From: UMGS1519 sp050951005
Lineage (GTDB): Bacteria; Actinomycetota; Coriobacteriia; Coriobacteriales; Eggerthellaceae
DNA: 64,000 bases
Direction of reading: 5' to 3'
Assembly: GCA_050951005.1 (NCBI GenBank)
Contig: JBMNIP010000005.1
Location: forward strand, 186,001 to 250,000
Part shown: in pieces, positions 17,153 to 25,533 of the stretch
Position numbering within the stretch: the first letter of the stretch is position 1
How the letters are laid out: each line of letters starts with the position of its first letter
Notes under the pieces: generated by a model
What the model saw: the letters and a program-made list of their open reading frames with translations, nothing else
What the model was told of the DNA's origin: nothing
Databases searched by the model: none
Made by a program: the position numbers and the translations under genes

Positions 17153-17356
17153 CTAGGCGTCGTCCCTTTGGTGGATGTTTTTCGTCGCACAGCTGATGCG
17201 ATGTTTGCAGCGCCGGCAATCTCCGCACCGATAGCGCGCTTTCCCCGTATCGGGATCGAACGATGCGACGCCCCATGCCTTATCGATGGGCGCCCCGCAT
17301 TTCAAGCAATACGTCGCGCCGGGACGCAATTCCCTACCACACGCCTTGCAGTGCAT
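17153..17356 (-). CDS. Small zinc-ribbon protein
   Basis: 67 aa from the ATG at 17356, or 71 aa from an upstream ATG at 17368. Two CxxC pairs (CKACG, CLKCG) form a classic zinc ribbon, and a second set, CGDCRRC with a later Cys, suggests another metal site. GGGAG lies just before ATG 17356. No partner gene is adjacent. Function is unknown; ribbons of this type bind nucleic acid or protein. The sequence just downstream (17014-17152) reads as protein-like in another frame, so the gene might be a frameshifted remnant of a longer one. Confidence 0.55.
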   Translation of the reverse strand: MHCKACGRELRPGATYCLKCGAPIDKAWGVASFDPDTGKARYRCGDCRRCKHRISCATKNIHQRDDA

Positions 17357-17472
17357 CGGCTCCCTCATTTCCTACAATCCAATATGGGCAAAGAGTATAT
17401 ACCAATTCGCCGGAAGTACGTTACAATCTGGGTTTGCAAGGACAGACCCCGACCGTGTTTGTCCGAAAGTCA

Positions 17473-17549
17473 GCGCCCGTAGCCCAATTGGATAGAGCAT
17501 CGGACTTCTAATCCGGCGGTTCAGGGTTCGAGTCCCTGCGGGCGCACCA
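17473..17549 (+). tRNA. tRNA-Arg (anticodon TCT)
   Basis: Complete cloverleaf with acceptor GCGCCCG/CGGGCGC, anticodon loop CTTCTAA (TCT, decoding AGA) and TTCGAGT T loop. CCA is encoded at 17547-17549. A TACAAT -10 lies at 17422-17427. It borders the DmsAB-like genes. Confidence 0.95.
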
Positions 17550-17571
17550 ACTTTTCCCTTCCAGCACCAGC

Positions 17572-18183
17572 CTACTCGGTGAACCCATGCGTTCGCGCGG
17601 CATGATAGACGAGGTTCGGATCGGTTATCGTTGCCGAGGGCAACTCGTCTCCCTCGGCAATTGACCCATGGCGCGCGCGCAAATCTGCGATGTCCGCAAA
17701 TTCCAAACAACGCATGGTGCATGCTGCTATGCAGGCAGGCCCTTCTGGAAGGGTTTGGCAGGCATCGCATTTCACCGCATATTTGCGTGCTCTGGTAGAC
17801 GATTCTTCGAATGAGACGCTCTCCATTCTGCTTGCAATCTGCGGAGCACCGTAGGGACAGGCTTTAGCGCATGCGCCGCAGCCGATGCAGCAATCGCCAT
17901 CCACCCATACGACTCCGGTTCCAGCATCTTTTCGCATCGCCTGCCGGGGACAGGCCGCAACGCATGCCGGGTTCGAGCAATGATTGCACGATAAGCTGAT
18001 GGTGTGCGCCGAAATGCCTTTTGGCACCGCCAACGACCCGGCTCGTTGCCATCCGCCTCGTTCGAAATGGCGAACATGCCTCAGGGAAACTCCTATGGGC
18101 AGGTTATGGACATCTTTGCATGCCGCTACGCACGCCATGCACCCGACACAGGCTGAAGCGTCGAACCAAAACCCCACTTGCAT
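17572..18183 (-). CDS. DmsB-like 4Fe-4S electron-transfer subunit
   Basis: 203-aa four-cluster ferredoxin of the DmsB/NrfC family. It carries electrons between a membrane or soluble donor and a molybdopterin catalytic subunit. Four Cys groups are visible: CVGCMACVAACKD at about 13-25, CNHCSNPACVAACP near 65, CIGCGACAKACPYGAP near 97, and CDACQTLPEGPACIAACTM towards the C-terminus (stated in blocks). The start is 12 bp from the stop of the catalytic subunit gene. No hydrophobic tail and no signal are present. The pair lacks a DmsC-type anchor in this window. Confidence 0.9.
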   Translation of the reverse strand: MQVGFWFDASACVGCMACVAACKDVHNLPIGVSLRHVRHFERGGWQRAGSLAVPKGISAHTISLSCNHCSNPACVAACPRQAMRKDAGTGVVWVDGDCCIGCGACAKACPYGAPQIASRMESVSFEESSTRARKYAVKCDACQTLPEGPACIAACTMRCLEFADIADLRARHGSIAEGDELPSATITDPNLVYHAARTHGFTE

Positions 18184-18195
18184 CAGGACAACTCC

Positions 18196-20784
18196 TTAAT
18201 CGATCATGCTGGAAGACGGCACCATCGTATGCGAACGGGATTGAGGACCCTCTTGGGCGAATCGACGCGGGCGTGCCGTGTCGGCAGGGGTCATCGGACC
18301 TTTCCAATCCTCCAAACGCACGCGGGTCGTATTCCAAGTGCTCTGGCCTTCTCCCGAAAGCTGCGAACCCTGTACGGTGTTTGAGCATCCTCCATAATCG
18401 ATTCCATCAGCATCACATAGGTCTGCCCATGCCCCCTGCGAGATCACGACCACGCCTGGCATCACCAAGTTCGTCAGGCGTACTCGCCGCAACATCTTCC
18501 CATAGCGGCTTACCACGCAAGCGATCGCCCCATCTTCAAGATCGGCATCCTGTGCGTCAAGCGGGTTGACGAGTATATCGTCGGGGAAGAGCTCGTGCAG
18601 CTCCTCAACATTATCGAACGTCGAATGCGCTCTTCCCAATGTATGGATGCTGATGGATTGAAGCGGATACTCCGATGCCGAAACATCTTCATACCCGTCC
18701 CGTGCGGGCACGTAATGCGCAACAGGCGCGATATCCGAGAAACCGAATTCACGATATCGGTCCACCAAAGCAGGACAGCAGATCTCGAATTTTCCGGACG
18801 CGGTTGACAGCGGATGAGCTTGGGGGTCAGAGACGTATGCCGCATAGGGTACATGGACAAACGGATCTCCCGGATGCCGTGCAACCTGGTAGAATCCGTT
18901 TTCCAAGAAAATTGACAGCGGAACACGGCCTTTATGCGGCGTTCCGCTGACCCCCCAACGTTCCAAGTCATCGCAGTTCACTGAAACCAGCGGTTCGTAG
19001 GCATAAGCCGAACCGTGTTCGTCCGACGGGCCCCTCCCGGATCCGGATTGCTGGTCATCGCAAACGATACGGGCACCGCTCAGCTGGTTGAAACCAATTT
19101 GCCGCATCGACACCTTCGGAAGCTTATCCTCGACGCCCCAGCGTTTTGCGAGTTGCTGCTCTATCCACAGATCATCGCGCGCCTCTTCAGGAGGGTCGAC
19201 CGTTTTCATGCCGACCAGACAGGCTTCTCGATTCATTTGGGTGGTAAAAGTAAAGTCACGTTCATAAGGCGAGACAGCAGGCAGCACGATGTCGGAGTAC
19301 AGGCAATCATTGTTCATCCAAACATCGCTGGCCACAGCGAACTCGACTTTCCGATAAGCAGCAACGGCTTTTGAGAAATCGGGATCTTGGTTCATACGGT
19401 GTCCGACACCCACTTTCCAGATCATCCGGATGTCGATAGGCTGCTCGCCGTGCACGAAATCATGATAGCGTCCGTTCAAAACCGCATCCCACATCTCGCT
19501 CATGCAGATGCCGTAATACCGATTGGGATCGTAGCATCCCCGAGCCAGCATGCCGCCGCCTCTTGGTGGCGCGCAAATCGGGTTCTCGGGCAATTTCACT
19601 CCCATGGGGCCGGCCTGAATCAGGGCAGGTCCCCCAAACGCCATGTTGCCGCCGCTTCCTCCGGCAGATACTTCCGCCCCTGGAAATCCGACATTTCCCG
19701 TCATCCACCCGACGGTGTAGAAAGCTTGGGCGAATGTGTAACCGTTATCCGTTCGAGCCGGAGCATGGCTCGCCCTCAGTGACATCGGTCGAACATGGCT
19801 CATATCATATGCAAGGCGACGAATGGTACGGGGCGGCACTCCGCAGATTTCCGATGCCCATTCGGGCGTTTTCGGCAAACCATCGTAGGTCCCCGCTACG
19901 TAGTCCGAAAAATTTTCCTGAGGGCAAGCTCGTTCAGGCATATGCGCAGCGTCGAATCCCACGCAATACCGATCAAGAAATGCCTGGTCTTGCCAGCCAT
20001 GGTCTATCATCTCATAAGCAATGCCCAATAACAGCGCCGTGTCCGTACCTGGCCGAACGGCAATCCACTCATCTGCGAGCGCCTGCATCGTCGGATTGCA
20101 CCACGGATCGATGAACACGATTCGGGCGCCGGCTTTCTTCGCTTGCAGATAATGAAACGCGGGATTCCCCGCCGAAGACCAAGATGGGTTCTGCCCCCAC
20201 ATGACGATCAGCTTTGCCTTGCGGATGGAGAAACGGTCGGCGAAATCCAGACGCCCCAAGTTGAAAGAGCCTTTCATCATATTGCCGACCAATGGAAACG
20301 CCCCTTGCGAAGCTTGCCCCCACGTGGCCGTGCAGCCCCCATAGGCATTCAAGGCAGCACCGCAGTACAAGCCCGTTCCCAATGGCCGCAACTCGTAATT
20401 CGTCGCCAGAATGCTTCTCGACCCATAAGCTTCTTTGATCCGAGAAACCTCAGAGGCTACCATGTCCAGCGCTTCATCCCAGGAGATACGTTCCCATTCA
20501 TCGCGCCCCCGCAAGTGCCCATTGACGTCGACCCCGCCCGGATGCCAATGCTTGCGTTTGAGAGGATACGACAGCCGATCGCGGCCCGTCATCGCCTTGT
20601 GCAGCATGCGACCCCGCGGGCACCCACGCTGCTGCGGATTGTCGGGAGTATCGGGATGCGTATCGTCAGTCTTCTGGCGAACCACCTTTCCGTCGACAAC
20701 GAGCGAACGGTTCACGCACCTGCCGCCGCAACCGAAATAACATGCACTGGTCACCCATTCGCCTTGTTCTGCGCGGTCGCACAT
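18196..20784 (-). CDS. DMSO reductase-family molybdopterin oxidoreductase, catalytic subunit
   Basis: 862-aa catalytic subunit binding bis-molybdopterin guanine dinucleotide and an N-terminal 4Fe-4S cluster (Cys15, 19, 23 and 55). After LNAYGG the segment WGQASQGA aligns with the DmsA Mo-ligand region, giving Ser159 as probable ligand and placing it with DmsA rather than Cys or Asp enzymes. The C-terminal MopB domain contains the family block LGRAHSTFDN. The start at ATG 20784 has GGAGG 8 nt upstream; the frame stays open further but overlaps galE's promoter. No twin-arginine signal is seen, unusual for exported DmsA, so it may be cytosolic. Substrate unknown. Confidence 0.88.
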   Translation of the reverse strand: MCDRAEQGEWVTSACYFGCGGRCVNRSLVVDGKVVRQKTDDTHPDTPDNPQQRGCPRGRMLHKAMTGRDRLSYPLKRKHWHPGGVDVNGHLRGRDEWERISWDEALDMVASEVSRIKEAYGSRSILATNYELRPLGTGLYCGAALNAYGGCTATWGQASQGAFPLVGNMMKGSFNLGRLDFADRFSIRKAKLIVMWGQNPSWSSAGNPAFHYLQAKKAGARIVFIDPWCNPTMQALADEWIAVRPGTDTALLLGIAYEMIDHGWQDQAFLDRYCVGFDAAHMPERACPQENFSDYVAGTYDGLPKTPEWASEICGVPPRTIRRLAYDMSHVRPMSLRASHAPARTDNGYTFAQAFYTVGWMTGNVGFPGAEVSAGGSGGNMAFGGPALIQAGPMGVKLPENPICAPPRGGGMLARGCYDPNRYYGICMSEMWDAVLNGRYHDFVHGEQPIDIRMIWKVGVGHRMNQDPDFSKAVAAYRKVEFAVASDVWMNNDCLYSDIVLPAVSPYERDFTFTTQMNREACLVGMKTVDPPEEARDDLWIEQQLAKRWGVEDKLPKVSMRQIGFNQLSGARIVCDDQQSGSGRGPSDEHGSAYAYEPLVSVNCDDLERWGVSGTPHKGRVPLSIFLENGFYQVARHPGDPFVHVPYAAYVSDPQAHPLSTASGKFEICCPALVDRYREFGFSDIAPVAHYVPARDGYEDVSASEYPLQSISIHTLGRAHSTFDNVEELHELFPDDILVNPLDAQDADLEDGAIACVVSRYGKMLRRVRLTNLVMPGVVVISQGAWADLCDADGIDYGGCSNTVQGSQLSGEGQSTWNTTRVRLEDWKGPMTPADTARPRRFAQEGPQSRSHTMVPSSSMID

Positions 20785-20911
20785 GTCCATCCCCTCCAAT
20801 TGGCTGTTGACATGAATGTTATCGTAATCAACTTCAATTTTGCACGTCAGTGCTATCCTGCAAGAACCAATACACGCTGCGCATGTCGCAAAGACGAGAC
20901 AGAGGACATCT
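20785..20911. promoter_or_regulatory. Divergent control region between DmsA-like gene and galE
   Basis: For galE, TGCTATCCT forms an extended -10 about 40 bp before its ATG. For the minus-strand gene, TTGATTACGATAAC (20831-20818) resembles an Fnr box (TTGAT-N4-ATCAA, 8 of 10) about 40 bp before its start. The Fnr assignment is tentative. Confidence 0.4.
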
Positions 20912-22042
20912 ATGTCGAACAAGAGCCTTGCCAAAGCTCCGGAAGATCTGACCATCCTTGTTACGGGAGGGGCCGGATTCATCGGCAGCCACACCGTTGT
21001 CGAGCTACTGAACAACGGCTACCACGTCGTGATCATCGACGACCTGAGCAATTCCAGCGTAAAGGCCATTGAGCGCATCCGCTCCATTGTCGGCGACAGG
21101 CATGCCGAACGTATGAGCTTCTACGAAGACGATGTGCTCGACCGCGCCGCCCTCGAACGCATCTTCAACGCCCACGCCATCGATGCGATAATCCATTTCG
21201 CCGGTTTCAAGGCGGTAGGCGAAAGCGTGGAGAAGCCTCTGGAATATTATTGGAACAACATCGGCGGTACCCTGGTGCTTTCCGATGTCGCCCGTTCCTT
21301 CGGTTGCAAGAACTTCATCTTCTCCAGCAGCGCAACCGTTTATGGTGACTCCGAAGATGTGCCCTTCGACGAGAGCCAACCGCTCGGAGAAACCACGAAC
21401 CCGTATGGCAGTTCAAAGATGATGCAGGAGCGCATCCTGACCGACTTCTACCATGGCGATCCCGAATGGAATGTTGTGCTGTTGCGCTATTTCAATCCCA
21501 TCGGAGCCCATCCAAGCGGTCTCATCGGAGAGGATCCGAAAGGCATACCGAACAACCTCGTGCCCTATGTGGCGCAGGTCGCCTCGGGCAAGTTGGAAAG
21601 ATTGGGCGTCTTCGGTAACGACTACCCCACTCCCGACGGCACCGGGATGCGCGATTACATTCATGTGGTCGATCTGGCACGCGGCCACGTCAAGGCGCTC
21701 GAATGGATGGGGGGCAAAATCGGCTCCGGTGCTCCTATCGGACGGGGCTGTTTCCAGGGAGCCCCTGACCCGGATGGAACCCGCCATGGCGTCGGAATCT
21801 TCAACCTGGGCACGGGAAAGCCATCGAGCGTCCTGGATGTACTCCACGCCTTCGAGCGAGCATGCGGCAAGACGATTCCCTACGAGATCAAGCCGCGGCG
21901 GGCAGGCGATATCGCGGTCTGCTACGCCTCTGCTGAGAAGGCCCGCAACGAACTAGGCTGGATAGCACAGTACGATCTTGACGACATGTGCCGAGACAGC
22001 TGGAATTGGCAGAGCCACAACCCCAACGGCTATCAGGACTAG
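20912..22042 (+). CDS. galE: UDP-glucose 4-epimerase
   Basis: 376-aa SDR enzyme interconverting UDP-glucose and UDP-galactose through an NAD-bound keto intermediate. NAD motif is GGAGFIGSHT near 20, the catalytic Ser/Tyr/Lys set is SSSATVYGD and YGSSK (Tyr and Lys three apart), and RYFNPIGAHPSG follows. It is longer than the usual 330-340 aa because of an N-terminal tail of about a dozen residues and an insertion of about 25 residues (around KIGSGAPIGRGCFQ) before FNLGTGKPSSVLD. ATG 20912 follows AGAGGA. It could provide UDP-Gal for galactofuranose synthesis by the genes at 57-60 kb. Confidence 0.95.
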   Translation: MSNKSLAKAPEDLTILVTGGAGFIGSHTVVELLNNGYHVVIIDDLSNSSVKAIERIRSIVGDRHAERMSFYEDDVLDRAALERIFNAHAIDAIIHFAGFKAVGESVEKPLEYYWNNIGGTLVLSDVARSFGCKNFIFSSSATVYGDSEDVPFDESQPLGETTNPYGSSKMMQERILTDFYHGDPEWNVVLLRYFNPIGAHPSGLIGEDPKGIPNNLVPYVAQVASGKLERLGVFGNDYPTPDGTGMRDYIHVVDLARGHVKALEWMGGKIGSGAPIGRGCFQGAPDPDGTRHGVGIFNLGTGKPSSVLDVLHAFERACGKTIPYEIKPRRAGDIAVCYASAEKARNELGWIAQYDLDDMCRDSWNWQSHNPNGYQD

Positions 22043-22082
22043 CCGTTGGCACAATCCTGCCCGATACAGGAGACATGAGAAT

Positions 22083-22115
22083 GGGGCCGGGAAGACCGAA
22101 CGCCTTCCCGGCCCC
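22083..22115. terminator. Bidirectional-type hairpin between galE and the convergent SixA-CHAD gene
   Basis: Perfect 12-bp stem GGGGCCGGGAAG (22083-22094) with CTTCCCGGCCCC (22104-22115) and 9-nt loop. It lies between two convergent genes. T-runs are poor on both sides, so termination strength is uncertain. Confidence 0.6.
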
Positions 22116-22153
22116 GAAATCTTATGGCATCGTCGCCATGCGGTACGACCGTT

Positions 22154-23551
22154 CTACTGGCGAGCCGCTTCAAGCTTGGAAACCAACCGATCCTCCTGCC
22201 CCGAAAGATAGGTCCTCAAAGAAACAAGCTGATACGTGGCTTCTCCGTACATCGAAGGGCTGTTGCAACTCTCGAGCGTCTCCTGCATATACCGCACATC
22301 GCAAAGCTCGGAAACGTCTTGGAACGAGTCGATCAGGCTATTCGGGATATCCTCGGTATGGCAGGAGGCGATGGCGCTGAGGCTGTGCGAGATGACCTGA
22401 ATCCTCAACATGTCGAGGCTCAAGCGGAGCGTGGCGCGGTCATCGCCGAAACGCACGGTATCCCATTCGCCGATGAGCCGTTCCATCAGCTTACGAAAAC
22501 GATTTTCCAGCTCTTCGCCTCTCAATCCGGCCTCATTCACCGAACGGCGCCACTTAATATTCTCCGCCTTCACGATGAATGAATCGAAGCGCTTCATGGC
22601 CTTCTTTGAGGCGAGCAGCTCGCAGAGGGATGCCCAGCTCTCCTTGCGCACCTGGTAGACATGCTCGTAGAGCGTCGGCTGCGGATCCGGCGCCTCCAAA
22701 CGCTCCTCCAACGAAAGCTTCGGCGGTTCGAGTGACACCCGTGCTTCGTCATCGCGGTTTGCCTGGAACGAGAAGGTGGGAGAATGCTGGGAAATCTCCT
22801 TGCACAACAGGTCAAAGGAATACAGCCGATAGAGTTTCTTCAGTATGCGATCAAGATATTCGACCATCTCGACGAGCGTATGTTCTCGTGCAAACGGTCG
22901 GATGAATGATAGGTATGCCCGAAGACGTTCTCCCTTCTCTATAGCCGCCACGAGGATCTGATGGTCTGCCTCCGAGCCCAATCCGGCCTTCACCGATACG
23001 TCGAAATCGTCGGCAACCTCCTTGATATCGTCGCTTATCCGCTGAAGTATCCGCCAACGATGCCAGTCCGGGCCCTTCACGAACCAGAGAAGCTCACCTG
23101 ATAGGTCCTTTGCCTCGATCTTCTCGGAATCTTCGGGCACAATCAGACGAATGGCCGCAACCGACCCCTTCTCGAATGCCATCGGGTAACCAACCAGCCT
23201 GTCGATGGCTTCCTCCATGAACGGATTGTGGCCAACGGCGATTACCGTTTGATTCTCGGAGTGGATGAGCTCATCGAGAAACTCGTCGCACTTGCTGCGT
23301 GTCAGGGAATAATGCCCTTCGATGTTGCCATCGCCCACTACATCGGAAACCACCTGAGCGGTTTGGAATGCACGGAGATAAGGGCTCGACCAGAGATGGA
23401 CATCGCCCTTTTCCAACAACGCGAACGTCTTCGGATACGTCGCCTTTATGGCACGCAATCCAGCAGGCGTCAGCGGACGAACTGCGTCTTCGAGACCTTT
23501 GGAGCGCGACTGAGCCTTGCCATGTCGTACGAGCACCAACGTCTTAACCAT
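22154..23551 (-). CDS. SixA-type histidine phosphatase fused to a CHAD-like domain
   Basis: 465-aa two-domain protein. Residues 1-150 are a phosphohistidine phosphatase fold: LVRHGKAQ (catalytic RHG) at the start and the second catalytic His in GHNPF near 110. After a linker, residues about 185-460 are helical and basic, with scattered His, Arg and Lys, resembling CHAD (conserved histidine alpha-helical domain), which binds polyphosphate. The CHAD call is weaker than the SixA call. This combination suggests a phosphatase targeted to polyphosphate or to a phospho-His protein. ATG 23551 is preferred to GTG 23560. No polyphosphate kinase or exopolyphosphatase gene lies nearby in the window. Confidence 0.75.
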   Translation of the reverse strand: MVKTLVLVRHGKAQSRSKGLEDAVRPLTPAGLRAIKATYPKTFALLEKGDVHLWSSPYLRAFQTAQVVSDVVGDGNIEGHYSLTRSKCDEFLDELIHSENQTVIAVGHNPFMEEAIDRLVGYPMAFEKGSVAAIRLIVPEDSEKIEAKDLSGELLWFVKGPDWHRWRILQRISDDIKEVADDFDVSVKAGLGSEADHQILVAAIEKGERLRAYLSFIRPFAREHTLVEMVEYLDRILKKLYRLYSFDLLCKEISQHSPTFSFQANRDDEARVSLEPPKLSLEERLEAPDPQPTLYEHVYQVRKESWASLCELLASKKAMKRFDSFIVKAENIKWRRSVNEAGLRGEELENRFRKLMERLIGEWDTVRFGDDRATLRLSLDMLRIQVISHSLSAIASCHTEDIPNSLIDSFQDVSELCDVRYMQETLESCNSPSMYGEATYQLVSLRTYLSGQEDRLVSKLEAARQ

Positions 23552-23755
23552 GAGATCCACCCCATTCTCAACGGTCGATAAACGTCTGTGTATTGACTAT
23601 TAGAATGCATATTAGTCCGATATGTTAACAGAATGCGAAGAATGTCAGAAATGTTTAATGATTCGTTATTTGTGCGATAGTCGGAAAATATGGTTCTACA
23701 GGTCATTTCTGCCGACAGACGGTTAATATGATGCCTATTGGGTTAAGAGAGGATC

Positions 23756-24718
23756 ATGACAATGCCAGAATTTGCACCGGCCGGCATCTCGATTGCCGTC
23801 TTGATTCCGTGCTATAACGAATCGGTGACCATCGCAAAGGTTGTCGACGATTTCAAACGGGTGCTTCCGACCGCTGATATCTACGTCTACGACAACAACA
23901 GCACCGATGGAACTGCAGATATCGCGCGCGACCATGGTGCTATCGTCCGTTACGAATCCCGTCAGGGAAAGGGAAACGTGGTAAGGCAGATGCTGCGGGA
24001 TATCGATGCAAACCTGTACCTGATGGTGGATGGCGATGATACCTATCCCGCTGAAGCTGCACCGGCATTGCTGCAGCCGCTCATCGACAACGAAGCCGAC
24101 ATGACCGTCGGAGACCGTCTGTCGAACGGCACGTACGGAGAAGAGAACGACCGCGCCTTCCATGGGTTCGGAAACAACCTGGTCCGCTCCCTGATAAAGC
24201 ATATCTACCATTTCGAGTTCAATGATGTCATGACCGGTTACCGCGCCTTCAACGAGGTTTTTGCAAAGACCTTCCCCGTCGAATCACCGGGATTCGAGAT
24301 TGAAACAGAGCTGTCGATACATGCCGTGGACAAACGTTGGCGGATAGCCCAGATCCCCATTGCCTACCGCGATCGACCAGAAGGATCGGAATCGAAACTG
24401 AATACCTTCTCGGACGGCGCGAAGGTGCTGCTGATGATCGGATCGCTGTTCAAAGATTACCGGCCGCTGGCACTGTTCAACTGGGTAGGATTCATCTTGA
24501 TTGTCATCGGCCTGTTTGTCGGTGTACCGGTAATTGCCGACTATGCGCATTCGGGATTGGTGCCGCGCCTGCCGAGTGCACTGTTGGCGGTGGCGTTGGT
24601 AGGAGCCGGTATGCTGTCCATCGTCTGCGGTCTGATACTGGACACCAGCGTCAAGGGGCGCCGCAAGGATTACGAACTGAAGGTCATAGCCGCATATGAA
24701 CGCTATCGCATCAAATAG
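23756..24718 (+). CDS. Family 2 glycosyltransferase, polyprenyl-phosphate mannosyl/glucosyl type, with C-terminal membrane helices
   Basis: 320-aa enzyme predicted to transfer a sugar from a nucleotide donor to undecaprenyl phosphate at the inner face of the membrane. The GT-A core shows VLIPCYNE at about 14, the ribose-contacting DNNSTDGT and the DxD-like VDGDDTYP near 90. GYRAFNEVFAKTFP and FEIETELSIHA are family blocks of dolichyl-phosphate mannose synthase relatives. Two hydrophobic helices occupy about 235-300. AGAGG precedes the ATG, and a TATGAT-like -10 lies upstream in the 175-bp gap. It is monocistronic; the sugar is unknown. Confidence 0.88.
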   Translation: MTMPEFAPAGISIAVLIPCYNESVTIAKVVDDFKRVLPTADIYVYDNNSTDGTADIARDHGAIVRYESRQGKGNVVRQMLRDIDANLYLMVDGDDTYPAEAAPALLQPLIDNEADMTVGDRLSNGTYGEENDRAFHGFGNNLVRSLIKHIYHFEFNDVMTGYRAFNEVFAKTFPVESPGFEIETELSIHAVDKRWRIAQIPIAYRDRPEGSESKLNTFSDGAKVLLMIGSLFKDYRPLALFNWVGFILIVIGLFVGVPVIADYAHSGLVPRLPSALLAVALVGAGMLSIVCGLILDTSVKGRRKDYELKVIAAYERYRIK

Positions 24719-24754
24719 CCTGCACTACCGCTTTACCCGTTTCCGATGTAGCTG

Positions 24755-24791
24755 TTGAAAGAATAAACGGCCGCCCTGTGAAGGCGGCCGT
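24755..24791 (-). terminator. Terminator of panD
   Basis: Minus-strand stem ACGGCCGCC/GGCGGCCGT with a 7-nt loop, then TTTATTCTTTC. It lies 29 bp after the panD stop and also lies in the tail of the convergent glycosyltransferase gene. Confidence 0.85.
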
Positions 24792-24819
24792 AAGCATATC
24801 TGCGATTGTCCGGATAGAT

Positions 24820-25170
24820 TTAAGCAATCGGCTTGTTATCTTCGCCGACGATGACGATTTTCGGCTCGTAGCGGTCCGCTTCTTCTTCGGTGAACAGTCC
24901 GTAGTTCATGATGATGACCTTATCGCCGACATTGACGCAATGAGCCGCTGCGCCGTTCACGCAGATGACGCCCGAACCCGAAGCGCCTTTCATGGTGTAG
25001 GTCTCAAAGCGGTTCCCGTTCTCGACATCCGCAATGGCAACCTTCTCGTATTCCCTGATTCCCGCAGCTGCCATCAGCTCCTCGTCGATGGTGATGGAAC
25101 CGACATAATTCAAATCGGCTTGGGTGACCGTGGCGCGATGAATCTTACCTTTCATCATTTGCAGCAACAT
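24820..25170 (-). CDS. panD: Aspartate 1-decarboxylase
   Basis: 116-aa pyruvoyl enzyme converting L-aspartate to beta-alanine for pantothenate and coenzyme A. The self-cleavage site Gly-Ser lies in NYVGSITID (Ser at about 25, becoming the pyruvoyl group). The Arg/Tyr region YEKVAIADVENGNRFETY and GAAAHCVNVGDKVIIM are typical. Length (about 116-127) fits. ATG 25170 gives the usual MLLQMMKGKIHRA start; a further in-frame GTG upstream would add 11 residues. It stands alone, with no panB or panC next to it. Confidence 0.95.
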   Translation of the reverse strand: MLLQMMKGKIHRATVTQADLNYVGSITIDEELMAAAGIREYEKVAIADVENGNRFETYTMKGASGSGVICVNGAAAHCVNVGDKVIIMNYGLFTEEEADRYEPKIVIVGEDNKPIA

Positions 25171-25223
25171 GATGCTCGCTTTCTGGCGCGGAAACGTTCG
25201 CACCTTGGGATTTTACCGACGGG

Positions 25224-25229
25224 AGTATA
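25224..25229 (-). promoter_or_regulatory. Extended -10 of the panD promoter
   Basis: TGCTATACT on the minus strand (TATACT at 25229-25224), about 50 bp before the panD ATG. The -35 is weak. Confidence 0.5.
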
Positions 25230-25342
25230 GCAGGGATGATCGAACGATGCATCCATCTGAGCCTGGAACTCGGGCGCGAGGAACATTTTCTCCATAATGC
25301 AATCAAGAACCACCAGCCGAATCCTGACAGCTCAGAAAAGAA

Positions 25343-25417
25343 TGGAGCCAGTGACAGGATTCGAACCTGCAACCCGCGGTTTACAAAACCGCTGCGCTAC
25401 CGTTGCGCCACACTGGC
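25343..25417 (-). tRNA. tRNA-Thr (anticodon TGT)
   Basis: Minus-strand cloverleaf with acceptor GCCAGTG/CACTGGC and anticodon loop TTTGTAA (TGT, decoding ACA). CCA is encoded at 25345-25343. It stands alone between panD and the patatin gene. Confidence 0.95.
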
Positions 25418-25533
25418 TTGCCATCGACCTATTATGCCATAGTTCCCTTACGTTCCCGTGCAAATTGCCGCAAGTTATGAAGGCGTCTTCAGAACGCTTG
25501 ATGCGATTCGTCGAGGATGACAGGTCGGACGGT

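Noticed and set aside
20785..21015. Upstream extension of the DmsA-like frame with a hydrophobic stretch
   Set aside because: It lacks a twin-arginine motif, is antisense to galE, and the GGAGG site supports the start at 20784.
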